Below, one piece after another: positions 24,959 through 34,170 of a stretch of 64,000 bases of DNA. The DNA lies in NCBI RefSeq assembly GCF_024807945.1, contig NZ_JANUFD010000014.1, forward strand, positions 163,130 through 227,129, read 5' to 3'. This stretch comes from Pseudomonas sp. JUb42. Its GTDB lineage: Bacteria; Pseudomonadota; Gammaproteobacteria; Pseudomonadales; Pseudomonadaceae. The translations under genes were made by a program, and so were the position numbers. Position 1 is the stretch's first letter, and each line of letters opens with the position of its first letter. A model generated the notes under the pieces. The model had not been told where the DNA came from. It saw nothing but the letters and a program-made list of their open reading frames with translations, and made no database searches.

Positions 24959-25049
24959 GTGGGAACGAATTCATTCGCGAAGGGGGCAGTACGGTCGATA
25001 CATTTTCATCGTCTGGAGTACTGCTTTCGCGAATGAATTCGCTCCCACA
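24959..25049. repeat. REP-type inverted repeat inside the efflux operon
   Basis: GTGGGAACGAATTCATTCGC and GCGAATGAATTCGCTCCCAC arms between the channel gene and the pump gene. Confidence 0.8.
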
Positions 25050-25102
25050 AAAAACCCTGTCATTTCGAATTGTGATCCGGTCTTTGATATGAGTGCGGGC
25101 TC

Positions 25103-27277
25103 ATGAACCGCCTCAGTGCCTTGCCATGGCGCCGTGAGTTCAACGGCTGGGCACGCAGTGACGGGGTGACCTGGATCTATATCTTCAAGGTCCTGATCGC
25201 CGCTTTCCTCACCTACTGGCTGGCCCTGCGCCTGGAGCTGCCGCAGCCGCGCACCGCGCTGATCACCGTGTTTATCGTGATGCAGCCCCAGAGCGGCCAT
25301 GTGTTCGCCAAGAGTTTCTATCGCATCCTCGGCACCCTGGCCGGGTCGTCGATGATGGTCCTGTTCATGGCGCTGTTCGCGCAGAACTCGGAGCTGTTTC
25401 TCGGCTGTCTGTCGCTATGGGTGGGGATCTGCTCGGCGGGGGCGGCGCGTTATCGCAATTTCCGCGCCTATGGCTTCGTCCTTGCCGGGTATACGGCGGC
25501 CATGGTCGGCCTGCCTGCCCTGGCGCACCCGGAAGGCTCGTTCATGGCGGCGGTCTGGCGGGTGTTGGAAATCTCTCTGGGCATCGTCTGCTCGACAGCG
25601 GTCAGTGCGGCGATCCTGCCCCAGAGTTCCAGCGCGGCGATGCGCAATGCTCTGTACCAGCGTTTCGGCGTATTTGCCCAATTCGTCAGCGACGGCCTGC
25701 GCGGCGTCACTGAACGCGCTGCTTTCGAGGCGGGCAACGTGCGCTTTACGGTCGAGGCTATTGGCCTGGAGGGGCTGCGCAGCGTCACGGTGTTCGAAGA
25801 CCCGCATATGCGGCGGCGCAATGGCCGGCTCAATCGCTTGAACAGCGAATTCATGGCCATGACCACGCGCTTCAACGCCTTGCATCAACTGCTTGAGCGT
25901 CTGCGTGGTCGCGACGGTTCGCAAGTGTTCACCGCCATCGATCTGGGGCTGATTACCCTGGCTGAATTGCTCGATGGTTTCGCCGGCCAGGCCCTGACCG
26001 ACCGCGACGCCGCGCGTCTGGTCGAGCGTCTGGAGGCCTATAAATCCAGCCTGCCAGCACGGGTGCGCAGCCTGCGCGGTGCCTTGCTGCAAACCGGGCC
26101 GGACGATGCCGACCTGCTGGATTTTCACACCGCCTACGAATTGCTCTACCGCTTCGTCAACGACTTGCATGACTACGCCCAGACCCACGCGTCCCTGGCC
26201 GATCACAACCATGTGCGTGAAGGCTGGGACGAACCGTTCGTGTCCAAGACCAATTGGATGACATCGGTAGCGGCGGGGCTGCGCGGCACTGTCATTCTGT
26301 CGATCATGAGTGTGTATTGGGTGGCGACGGCCTGGCCCAGCGGGGCGACGATGATTCTGGTGTCGGCGGCGACCCTGGGTTTGTCTGCCATGACCCCCAA
26401 CCCTCGGCGCATGTCATTTCAGATGGCCTGTGGCACGTTGCTGGGCGCGGTCTGTGGCTTTGTCGAAACGTTCTTCTTATTCCCGTTCATCGACGGTTTC
26501 CCCCTGCTGTGCCTGTTGCTGGCGCCGGTCTTTGTGTTCGGTGCGTTTCTCGCGTCCAGGCCGCAATGGGTGGGTTACGGGGTCGGCCTGCTGATCTTCT
26601 TCTGCATCGGCTCGGTGCCGGACAACCTGACGGTCTACAACCCTTACACCTTCGTCAACGACTACATCGCCATGGTCATTGGCATGCTGATCTGCGCCGC
26701 CGCCGGGGCAATCATCCTGCCGCCCAACAGCGGCTGGATGTGGCGGCGCCTGGAAGACGACCTGCGACGGCAGGTTGTGTTCGCCATCAGTGCGCCGCTA
26801 CGTGGCCTGGGTTCGCGTTTCGAGAGCCGCACCCGCGACCTGCTGCATCAGGCCTATGGCCTTGCCGCAGGCAAGCCCCAGGTACAGCGGCACCTGCTGC
26901 GCTGGATGTTCTCGGTGCTGGAAATCGGCCACGCGATCATCGAGCTGCGCCGCGAACAGGCCGTGCTGCCGATTCATCCCAGCTATGCCGAATCGCAGCC
27001 GTGGCGTCAGGCGATCCGGGTCATGGGCCGCTCGTTGATCCGCCTGTTCATCCAGCCGGATCGCAACAATCTGGCGCGCAGCCTGTACGCGGTCGATCAC
27101 GCCATCACCCTGGTGCGCAACACCGATGAGCCCTTCGCCCCGCACTTCGACACCTCGGCCCTGCGTCGGGTGCAGAGCTACCTGCACTTCATTCGCACGT
27201 CATTGCTCGACCCGCAGTCGCCCCTGGCGGCCTACGCCTCGCAATACTCGTCGCAAGGACTCGCCCATGCCTCGTGA
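25103..27277 (+). CDS. aaeB: FUSC-family efflux pump (AaeB-like)
   Basis: A 724-residue inner-membrane protein of the fusaric acid resistance/AaeB family. Two membrane blocks of about five to six helices each (residues 25-180, e.g. FKVLIAAFLTYWLALRLELP, and about 385-545, e.g. LISAATLGLSAMTPNPRR-type segments written here as VSAATLGLSAMTPNPRR) alternate with two soluble domains. AaeB exports aromatic carboxylic acids such as p-hydroxybenzoate using the proton gradient. The downstream DUF1656 gene overlaps its end by 11 bases. Substrate specificity is inferred only. Confidence 0.85.
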   Translation: MNRLSALPWRREFNGWARSDGVTWIYIFKVLIAAFLTYWLALRLELPQPRTALITVFIVMQPQSGHVFAKSFYRILGTLAGSSMMVLFMALFAQNSELFLGCLSLWVGICSAGAARYRNFRAYGFVLAGYTAAMVGLPALAHPEGSFMAAVWRVLEISLGIVCSTAVSAAILPQSSSAAMRNALYQRFGVFAQFVSDGLRGVTERAAFEAGNVRFTVEAIGLEGLRSVTVFEDPHMRRRNGRLNRLNSEFMAMTTRFNALHQLLERLRGRDGSQVFTAIDLGLITLAELLDGFAGQALTDRDAARLVERLEAYKSSLPARVRSLRGALLQTGPDDADLLDFHTAYELLYRFVNDLHDYAQTHASLADHNHVREGWDEPFVSKTNWMTSVAAGLRGTVILSIMSVYWVATAWPSGATMILVSAATLGLSAMTPNPRRMSFQMACGTLLGAVCGFVETFFLFPFIDGFPLLCLLLAPVFVFGAFLASRPQWVGYGVGLLIFFCIGSVPDNLTVYNPYTFVNDYIAMVIGMLICAAAGAIILPPNSGWMWRRLEDDLRRQVVFAISAPLRGLGSRFESRTRDLLHQAYGLAAGKPQVQRHLLRWMFSVLEIGHAIIELRREQAVLPIHPSYAESQPWRQAIRVMGRSLIRLFIQPDRNNLARSLYAVDHAITLVRNTDEPFAPHFDTSALRRVQSYLHFIRTSLLDPQSPLAAYASQYSSQGLAHAS

Positions 27278-27467
27278 AATCGCTTTCCACGGCCTGTACA
27301 TGCCCACCGTCACCCTGATGTTCATGCTCGCGGCAGTGCTGGCCTGGATGTTGGACCGGGTGTTGTCAGGGCTGGATCTGTACCGTTTCTTCTGGCACCC
27401 GGCGCTACTGCGCCTGAGCCTGTTCAGCTGCATTTTCGGCGCCCTGGCGCTCACTGTTTACCGTTGA
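27267..27467 (+). CDS. aaeX: DUF1656 small membrane protein (AaeX-like)
   Basis: A 66-residue protein with two membrane helices (LYMPTVTLMFMLAAVLAWML and LLRLSLFSCIFGALALTVY). It begins MPREIAFHGLYMP, the classic DUF1656 start, inside the last codons of the pump gene. AaeX partners of AaeAB are of unknown mechanical role. Placed between pump and adaptor, as in other Aae-type operons. Confidence 0.85.
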   Translation: MPREIAFHGLYMPTVTLMFMLAAVLAWMLDRVLSGLDLYRFFWHPALLRLSLFSCIFGALALTVYR

Positions 27468-27486
27468 GGCACTTGAGAACACCGGC

Positions 27487-28350
27487 ATGAAAAAGCTCTT
27501 CAGTCTGATCGCCACCTTGCTGGTCCTGGCCCTGGCCATCTGGATCGGCCGCCTGCTCTGGATCCAGTACATGGAAACGCCATGGACCCGCGATGGCCGG
27601 GTGCGCGCCGATATCATCAACGTCGCCGCCGACGTCACCGGCACGGTGGTCGACGTGCCGGTGCGTGACAACCAGCAAGTGCACAAGGGCGACCTGCTGA
27701 TGCAGATCGACCCCGAGCATTACCAGTTGGCCGTCAAGAAAGCCGAAGCCCAGGTGGCCTCGCGCAAGGCGACCTGGGAGATGCGCAAGGTTAACGCTAG
27801 CCGTCGCGCCAACATGGACAATATGGTGATCTCCACCGAAAACCGTGACGACGCCAGCAATATCGCCACCTCGGCCCAGGCCGACTACCAACTGGCCCAG
27901 GCTGAACTGGAAGCGGCCCAGCTCAACCTCAAACGCACCAAAGTGCTGTCGGCGGTGGACGGCTACGTCACCAACCTCAACGTGCACAAGGGCGACTACG
28001 CGCGCATCGGCGAAGCGAAAATGGCCGTGGTCGACATGAACTCGTTCTGGGTCTATGGCTTCTTCGAAGAAACCAAGTTGCCCCATGTACGCGTCGGCGA
28101 CCCGGCAGATATGCAGATGATGAGCGGCGAGCTGGTCAAGGGCCACGTCGAAAGCATCGCCCGCGGCATCTACGACCGCGACAACCCGGAAAGCCGCGAA
28201 CTGGTCGCCGACGTCAACCCGACCTTCAACTGGGTACGCCTGGCCCAGCGCGTACCGGTGCGCATCCACCTGGACCAAGTGCCGGACGGCCTGGTGCTGT
28301 CGGCGGGGATGACCTGTACGGTGATTGTGAATCCTGAGGTCAATCGCTGA
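27487..28350 (+). CDS. aaeA: HlyD/EmrA-type membrane fusion protein (AaeA-like)
   Basis: A 287-residue periplasmic adaptor with one N-terminal membrane helix (LFSLIATLLVLALAIWIGRL). Biotinyl-lipoyl-like halves (TGTVVDVPVRDNQQVHKGDLL and DGYVTNLNVHKGDYARIGE) flank an alpha-hairpin (about 75-150), and a beta-barrel domain follows (VYGFFEETKLPHVRVGDPAD). It connects the FUSC pump to the outer-membrane channel. It ends the operon. Length and order match AaeA. Confidence 0.88.
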   Translation: MKKLFSLIATLLVLALAIWIGRLLWIQYMETPWTRDGRVRADIINVAADVTGTVVDVPVRDNQQVHKGDLLMQIDPEHYQLAVKKAEAQVASRKATWEMRKVNASRRANMDNMVISTENRDDASNIATSAQADYQLAQAELEAAQLNLKRTKVLSAVDGYVTNLNVHKGDYARIGEAKMAVVDMNSFWVYGFFEETKLPHVRVGDPADMQMMSGELVKGHVESIARGIYDRDNPESRELVADVNPTFNWVRLAQRVPVRIHLDQVPDGLVLSAGMTCTVIVNPEVNR

Positions 28351-28371
28351 TCGTTGGCTGATCTGATACCA

Positions 28372-28459
28372 GTGGGAGCGTGGCTTGCCCGCGAATTGGG
28401 CGGCGCGGTATATCGGGCATATCGCGTCGCGCCCTTCGCGGGCAAGCCGCGCTCCCACA
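28372..28459. repeat. REP-type inverted repeat
   Basis: GTGGGAGCGTGGCTTGCCCG and CGGGCAAGCCGCGCTCCCAC arms between the convergent adaptor and dehydrogenase genes. Confidence 0.8.
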
Positions 28460-28488
28460 AGATGTTATTTCAATTCAAAGGTTGCTTG

Positions 28489-29310
28489 TTACAAGCGTTG
28501 TTGTAAGCCAAACCGCTTGCTCAACTGCTTCTCCAGCAACCCCTTGGGCAGCAACCACGACATCAGCGGCAATACGCGGCAGCCGTTGCCCAGGCGCAGC
28601 AGTCTTGGTGGGTTTGGCTGTTGCACGGCCTTGAGCAGATCCCGGGCGACGTCGGTGGCGGGGGTGGGGTTGTTCTGCGAGGCCCTGGCCCTGGCGCGGA
28701 TGCCTTCGCGCAGTGGCCACCAGGGCGAGTTCTCTTCGATCAGGCGTTCGGCTTCGTGGCTGGCATTGTTGGCAAAACTGGTGGCGATGGCTCCGGGCTG
28801 GACTTCCATGACGCCAATGGAGAATGGCGCCAGCTCCAGGCGCAGGGCGTCGCTCAGGGCGTGGACGGCGGCTTTCGAGGCGCAGTAGGCGCCGGCGAAC
28901 GGCGTTACCAATACGCCCGACACACTGCCGATATTCACCACCAGGCCTTGGCTGCGGCGTAGCAGCGGGAAGAACGCCTTGGTCACGCCGACGATAGAAA
29001 ACACATTGGTTTCAAACTGCCGCTGCATGGCCTCGACGCCGCCATCGAGCAGCGGCCCCATGGCGCCGTAACCGGCGTTATTGATCAGCACATCGATGCC
29101 CGCCTGCAGGCCCAGATCGTCCGCCAGTCGTTGCAGCGCTTCGGCGTCGTTGACGTCCAGTTGCACGGCGGTGAATCCGGCGAGTTTCAGCGTTTGCACA
29201 TCCTCGGGCTTGCGTGCGGTCGCCCAGACGTCATAGCCCGCCGTCTTGAAGGTGTCCGCCAAGGCGCGGCCGATGCCGCTGGAGCAACCGGTGATAAGGG
29301 CGATGGGCAT
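28489..29310 (-). CDS. Short-chain dehydrogenase/reductase
   Basis: A 273-residue classical SDR. The cofactor motif is ALITGCSSGIGRALAD at the N-terminus, NNAGYGAMGPLLDG contains the NAG signature, and the active-site Tyr and Lys are in YCASKAAVHALSDAL. The start at 29310 (MPIALITGC) was chosen over a longer frame that gives an unrelated proline-rich leader. Substrate unknown. A small membrane protein gene lies 17 bases upstream on the same strand, so they may be co-transcribed. Confidence 0.85.
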   Translation of the reverse strand: MPIALITGCSSGIGRALADTFKTAGYDVWATARKPEDVQTLKLAGFTAVQLDVNDAEALQRLADDLGLQAGIDVLINNAGYGAMGPLLDGGVEAMQRQFETNVFSIVGVTKAFFPLLRRSQGLVVNIGSVSGVLVTPFAGAYCASKAAVHALSDALRLELAPFSIGVMEVQPGAIATSFANNASHEAERLIEENSPWWPLREGIRARARASQNNPTPATDVARDLLKAVQQPNPPRLLRLGNGCRVLPLMSWLLPKGLLEKQLSKRFGLQQRL

Positions 29311-29327
29311 GTCAGGTCCTTGTGGTG

Positions 29328-29792
29328 TCAGTCCGAGAAACTGCCTTGCAGGCGCTCGGCACGGAATTCCAGGGTTTGCGGGCGATAACCGGGGCGCAGG
29401 GTTGGCAACGGCAGACAGTCCTGCCACTGGGCATGGGCCTGCAGTTCGCCGGGGCCGTTGTAGCGCGGGGTTTCGTAACTGTTTTCCGAGAGATTGACGC
29501 TGTCGCCCGGCGCATAGGCCGCGATCTGCCAGCGTAGCGCAACCAGTGGGATGTCATTGCCGTTATCGATCAACACCAACAGCGGCTTGCCCGCCGGGCA
29601 TTGCTGCGGGGCATAGTCCAGGCGCAGTTGCAGCCGATCCAGTTGCCGCGCCTCTCGACTGTCCTGCCAGACCACACACAAGGCCACGATCCCCAGGCCA
29701 ACCGCTGCGGCCACGGACACCGGCAACGCTTTGGCCGGATAACGCAGTAACAGGACCAGCCAGGTCAGGATAAGTACTGCACCTATGAGCAT
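29328..29792 (-). CDS. Small membrane protein of unknown function
   Basis: A 154-residue protein with two N-terminal hydrophobic helices (LIGAVLILTWLVLLL and VAAAVGLGIVALCVVW) and a soluble domain of about 105 residues with two cysteines (QQCPAGKPLLVLIDNGND, WQDCLPLPTLRPG). The soluble part looks like a beta-sandwich facing the periplasm. I do not recognise a characterised family, although related Pseudomonas proteins are sometimes labelled multidrug transporter without support. It precedes the SDR gene closely. Confidence 0.65.
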   Translation of the reverse strand: MLIGAVLILTWLVLLLRYPAKALPVSVAAAVGLGIVALCVVWQDSREARQLDRLQLRLDYAPQQCPAGKPLLVLIDNGNDIPLVALRWQIAAYAPGDSVNLSENSYETPRYNGPGELQAHAQWQDCLPLPTLRPGYRPQTLEFRAERLQGSFSD

Positions 29793-29962
29793 GAGTCACG
29801 CCTCGTCAGCAGAAGAGTGGGCATCGTACCTAACGCGCGGTGGGCTTTGCTAATGGTGCGTTATCAGCCATCCGTCCGATGACCGTCCGTTGGGTTGACC
29901 GGGATTTGCATGCGCCTTCGCTGCTCCTAGGCTTTAAAGAGTTACTCAGGGACGGTCCGATC

Positions 29963-32497
29963 ATGAACGATTTACACCGGCACACTCCGCTGTTGCAAAG
30001 CGTTGAACCGCGCGGCCTGTTGATCAATGCAATAGCCTTCTGCCGTGAACATGCCTCGCACGAACTTGAGGGGCGGGTCAATCACTCTAACTTCGATGCG
30101 TTCGGGCGTCTGATTGCCCGCTGGGATCCCCGGCTATGGGGCGACAACTTACCCGCCAATCTCACGACTATTTATTCGCTTAGTGGTCAGGCGTTATTGA
30201 TCGACAGCGTCGATGCGGGGTGGCGTTTGTCCTTGCCCGGTGAGGGCGGGCAGATAGTGGACGCTTGGGATGGTCGGGGCACGATCAAGCAGGTTGAGTA
30301 CGACGAATTACTGCGGCCCACGGCGGTCTTTGAGGATGGCGAGCAGGTTGAGTGGTTGATGTATGGCGGTGCAGATTTGACGGAGTTCAATCAAGTCGGC
30401 CAGTTGATTCAGCATGATGACTTGGCGGGTACGCGTCTTAATAACCGCTTCGCGCTGACGGGGGAAGTGATCGAGCAGACTCAAGAGTTTGCCGATGATC
30501 TGGATACTACACGCTGGCGCTTCAATGCACTGGGCGAGGCCCTCGAACAAACCGATGCGCTCGGCAATATTCAGCGTTTTGCCCATACGGTTGCCGGGCA
30601 ACTGAAAGACACTTATGTGCAACTCAAGAATCGGCCGGAACAGCAATTGGTCGGTGACATTCACTACGACGCCCAAGGCCGGGTCGAATCTGAAACAGCG
30701 GGCAATGGCGTGATCAGCACCGTCTTTTATCGTCCGGAAGATGGCCGTCTGTTTGAACTGAAAGCCGCGCGCAATAACGGGGAACTACTGCAACAGCTGA
30801 TTTACGACTACGACCCGGTGGGCAATGTCATCCGTATCGAAGACCGCGCCCAGCCCACCCGACACTTAGCCAATCAGCGCATTGATCCGGTCTCGACCTA
30901 TCACTACGACACGCTCTATCAGTTGATCGAAGCCACCGGGCGGGAAGCGGTCAATCAAGGGCCGGAACTGGCCAATTACACACAAACCTACCGCTACGAC
31001 GCGGGCGGCAATATGCAACGGCTGACCCATGTCGGTGCGCAAAATCATTCACAGATCTTTGCGACATCCCGCACCAGCAATCGGACCCTGCTGGTCGTAA
31101 ACGATCATGTGCCTGATGAAGAGGAAATTGCCTCTGCCTTCGATGCCAATGGCAACCTATTGGAACTGCAAGCCGGCCAAGCGTTGACCTGGGACCGCCG
31201 CAATCAGTTGCAGCAGGTCCGCCCAGTAATACGTGAATCCGGAATCGATGACAGCGAACGCTATATCTACAACGCCGCCGGTCAACGCACACGCAAGATC
31301 AAAACCACTCAGGCCAGGGCCGTGACCCATCGCGCCGAAGTGCGTTATTTGCCGGGGCTGGAAATTCGCAGCGATACGGCCACCAGTGAGGTGCTGCATG
31401 TTATGACCGCCCAGGCCGGCGGCAGTAATGTACGAGTATTGCACTGGCAAAGCTCGCCGCCCGGCGGTATCGGCAATGATCAGGTGCGTTATTCGCTGAA
31501 TGATCATCTGGGTTCCAGCCTGATGGAGCTGGATAACGACGCGCAAATCATCAGTCAGGAAGGCTATTACCCATTTGGCGGAACGTCATGGTGGGCGGCA
31601 AGAAATGCGGTTGAGGCGAGCTATAAAACCGTGCGTTATTCCGGCAAGGAGCGCGATGCGACGGGGTTGTATTACTACGGCTTGAGGTATTACGCAGCGT
31701 GGTTGCAGCGCTGGATTAATCCGGATCCGGCGGGGGCGGTGGATGGGTTGAATCGTTACTGCATGGTCCGAAACAGCCCGATTCGTTATAACGATAATAA
31801 AGGGAGCAATTCTGAGGATCCACAAGCAGAAAGTACCAATATCACTTTGGCGAGGAACGAGCAAAGCCTTTGCGGCGAACTATTATCATTGTCTCGTCGG
31901 CTTCAGTTGCGGCTTGCGCCGTTACAAGATTTATTCACAAGTAGATGGAGGATGCCGAGCTACAAAAAATATGTAGTTTTGGATTATCCTGATTTCGCTA
32001 TAAAACAGTTTGAACTGCATAATCCTTCGGCCCCAAAAGATCTCATTGTTCATGGTCATGGACGGCTGAGGTCTCCAGTTCATAAAATATATAATGCCCC
32101 TGTAAAGTTGAATTTTTATGCGCCTGCCAACACGCAGCTGTCGGTATACGGTCGTGATCTTTATCGTTTTCAAACGCGAAAAATTACTGCTCCTGCGGCT
32201 GAGGTAGTGCTACTTGGAGAAGAGTCTCGAGACTATGAAATTTCACACTCTCCAGCTTTTGAAGACAGAGGAGCTACATTTTTGCATCACAGCCAACTAC
32301 TGAATCGCAAACCGCGTATTCGTTCGTCTCGAGATATGAACACTGAAAACTTTCATGATGTCTTGATCGTCAAGCCCGGAAAAAGTATCGCATTAAGCAA
32401 AATATTGACGCAGCTGCCTTCGTATGGACAGGTTCACGGATTCTTTTGTCGAACTCGAGGCGCCAGCGGGCCATCGCATGATCCTTTTGCTCGCTAG
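29963..32497 (+). CDS. TccC-like RHS-repeat protein with variable C-terminal toxin module
   Basis: An 844-residue protein. Residues about 45-585 are RHS/YD-repeats typical of TccC (RWRFNALGEALEQTDALGN, YHYDTLYQLIEATGRE, YDAGGNMQRLTH). The core ends in NDHLGSSLMELD, YSGKERDATGLYYYGLRYY and DPAGAVDGLNRYCMVRNSP near residues 587-600. After it comes an unrelated module of about 230 residues, encoded by clearly AT-richer DNA, with LIVHGHGR (His697, His699) and HGFFCRTRGA (Cys829). RHS shells encapsulate the C-terminal toxin and release it after cleavage. The ATG at 29963 has a fair AGGGAC upstream; an earlier ATG is less likely. No immunity gene, TcA or TcB is near. Confidence 0.8.
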   Translation: MNDLHRHTPLLQSVEPRGLLINAIAFCREHASHELEGRVNHSNFDAFGRLIARWDPRLWGDNLPANLTTIYSLSGQALLIDSVDAGWRLSLPGEGGQIVDAWDGRGTIKQVEYDELLRPTAVFEDGEQVEWLMYGGADLTEFNQVGQLIQHDDLAGTRLNNRFALTGEVIEQTQEFADDLDTTRWRFNALGEALEQTDALGNIQRFAHTVAGQLKDTYVQLKNRPEQQLVGDIHYDAQGRVESETAGNGVISTVFYRPEDGRLFELKAARNNGELLQQLIYDYDPVGNVIRIEDRAQPTRHLANQRIDPVSTYHYDTLYQLIEATGREAVNQGPELANYTQTYRYDAGGNMQRLTHVGAQNHSQIFATSRTSNRTLLVVNDHVPDEEEIASAFDANGNLLELQAGQALTWDRRNQLQQVRPVIRESGIDDSERYIYNAAGQRTRKIKTTQARAVTHRAEVRYLPGLEIRSDTATSEVLHVMTAQAGGSNVRVLHWQSSPPGGIGNDQVRYSLNDHLGSSLMELDNDAQIISQEGYYPFGGTSWWAARNAVEASYKTVRYSGKERDATGLYYYGLRYYAAWLQRWINPDPAGAVDGLNRYCMVRNSPIRYNDNKGSNSEDPQAESTNITLARNEQSLCGELLSLSRRLQLRLAPLQDLFTSRWRMPSYKKYVVLDYPDFAIKQFELHNPSAPKDLIVHGHGRLRSPVHKIYNAPVKLNFYAPANTQLSVYGRDLYRFQTRKITAPAAEVVLLGEESRDYEISHSPAFEDRGATFLHHSQLLNRKPRIRSSRDMNTENFHDVLIVKPGKSIALSKILTQLPSYGQVHGFFCRTRGASGPSHDPFAR

Positions 32498-32511
32498 GGT
32501 GCAGCAGACAA

Positions 32512-32567
32512 TAAAAACCCTCGCCAACCCTCTGCGGATGGGGAATACGCAGAAAGCTGCCGAGGGT
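32512..32567 (-). terminator. Alginate operon terminator after algA
   Basis: Outer arms ACCCTCGCC and GCCGAGGGT, with an inner TCTGCG/CGCAGA hairpin, are followed on the minus strand by TTTTTATT. It also faces the RHS gene end and may serve both. Confidence 0.75.
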
Positions 32568-32604
32568 GACTGCCTGTGAAACCTGGAGAGTTTTTTAAGC
32601 AGTA

Positions 32605-34056
32605 TTAACGCGCAATGGTCTGGGTCTTGACACCGGCCTCCAGGTTATTGGAGCGGCCATAGATATCTTCAAAGCGCTCGATATCATCCTCGCCCAAATA
32701 ACTGCCCGATTGCACTTCGATGATTTCCAACGGGATCTTGCCCGGGTTTTTCAGGCGATGGACCGAGGCGATCGGGATGTAGGTGGATTGGTTTTCCGTG
32801 AGCAGGAAGACGTTTTCGTCGCAGGTCACCTGAGCGGTGCCGGAGACGACGATCCAGTGTTCGGCGCGGTGGTGGTGCATTTGCAGGGACAGGCTGGCAC
32901 CGGGCTTGACCGAGATGCGCTTGACCTGGAAGCGCCCGCCCATGTCCACCGAGTCGTAGGAACCCCACGGGCGGTAGACCTCGAGGTGGTTCTGGGTTTC
33001 GCTGCGGCCTTGGTCGTTGAGGGTGCTGACCATCTGTTTGACGCCCTGCACCTTGTCCTTGTGGGCAATCATCATGGCGTCCTTGGTTTCGACGACGACG
33101 ATGTTGTCCAGGCCGATCACCGAGACCAGTTTGCCATTGCCATGGATCATGCAATTGCGGCTGTCCTGGATCACCACGTCGCCTTTGCTGACGTTGCCGT
33201 TGCTGTCCTTTTCGTGAACAGCCCACAGCGACGCCCAGCAGCCGACATCGTTCCAGCCGGCATCGAGGGGTACGACGCAGGCGCGCTGGGTTTTTTCCAT
33301 GACCGCGTAGTCGATGGAGTTGTCCGGGCAGCAGGCGAAGGTGGCTTCGTCGATATCGATGGTCTCGCCTTCGTGCTTGCTGCGTTCCAGGGTCAGTACG
33401 CAGGTGTCGTAGATATCTGGATCGTGTTTTTTCAGCTCTTCGAGGAAGCGGCTGGCGCGGAACAGGAACATGCCGCTGTTCCAGAAGTAGCCGCCATCGG
33501 CGACGAACTCGGCGGCGCGTTTTTCATCGGGTTTCTCGACGAAGTGCGAGACCCGGCTGACGCCTTCGGGCAGCAGGGCGTCGGCGGTGGACTTGATGTA
33601 GCCGTAGCCGGTTTCCGGTTTTTTCGCCGGCACGCCGAACAGCACCATTTCGCCGCGCTCGGCGGCCACGGTGGCCAGGGCCAGGGCGCGTTGCAGGGCC
33701 TTCTGGTCCTCGATCACATGGTCAGCGGGCAGGACCAGCATCAGCTCGTCAGTGCCTTCGGCGACCAGCATCATCGCGGTCAGGGCCACGGCCGGGGCGG
33801 TGTTGCGGCCGAACGGCTCCATGATGATGGCGTGGGTGTCCAGGTTCAGGGCCGCCAATTGCTCATTGACGATAAAGCGATGGTCCTTGTTGCAGACCAC
33901 CACCGGATCCTGCATGCCGTCGAAGACCAGACGGCTCAGGGTTTGCTGGAACAGGGTCTGATCGCCGGTCAGGGCGAGGAACTGTTTGGGGAATTGCTTG
34001 CGCGAAAGCGGCCAGAGTCGGGAACCGCTACCACCTGACAAGATCACTGGAATCAT
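32605..34056 (-). CDS. algA: Mannose-6-phosphate isomerase/mannose-1-phosphate guanylyltransferase
   Basis: A 483-residue bifunctional enzyme at both ends of GDP-mannose synthesis. The N-terminal nucleotidyltransferase has ILSGGSGSRLWPLSRKQFPK, VLPADHVIED and FVEKPDEKRA; the C-terminal cupin isomerase has SLQMHHHRAEHWIVVSGTA and ENQSTYIPIASVHRLKNP. The start at 34056 (MIPVILSG) fits the family; the longer frame only adds untranslated leader. Last gene of the alginate operon, 114 bases after algF, as in other pseudomonads. Confidence 0.95.
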   Translation of the reverse strand: MIPVILSGGSGSRLWPLSRKQFPKQFLALTGDQTLFQQTLSRLVFDGMQDPVVVCNKDHRFIVNEQLAALNLDTHAIIMEPFGRNTAPAVALTAMMLVAEGTDELMLVLPADHVIEDQKALQRALALATVAAERGEMVLFGVPAKKPETGYGYIKSTADALLPEGVSRVSHFVEKPDEKRAAEFVADGGYFWNSGMFLFRASRFLEELKKHDPDIYDTCVLTLERSKHEGETIDIDEATFACCPDNSIDYAVMEKTQRACVVPLDAGWNDVGCWASLWAVHEKDSNGNVSKGDVVIQDSRNCMIHGNGKLVSVIGLDNIVVVETKDAMMIAHKDKVQGVKQMVSTLNDQGRSETQNHLEVYRPWGSYDSVDMGGRFQVKRISVKPGASLSLQMHHHRAEHWIVVSGTAQVTCDENVFLLTENQSTYIPIASVHRLKNPGKIPLEIIEVQSGSYLGEDDIERFEDIYGRSNNLEAGVKTQTIAR

Positions 34057-34170
34057 TTTGTTTCTCCAAGAATATTCGTTTAGGGCTGTATGTCGGTATC
34101 TGTCGTTTCTGTCTTGTTCTTGTTCCGGGTCGCCCGGCCCGCCTCTATGCGGGCCGAGCGACACAATCAC

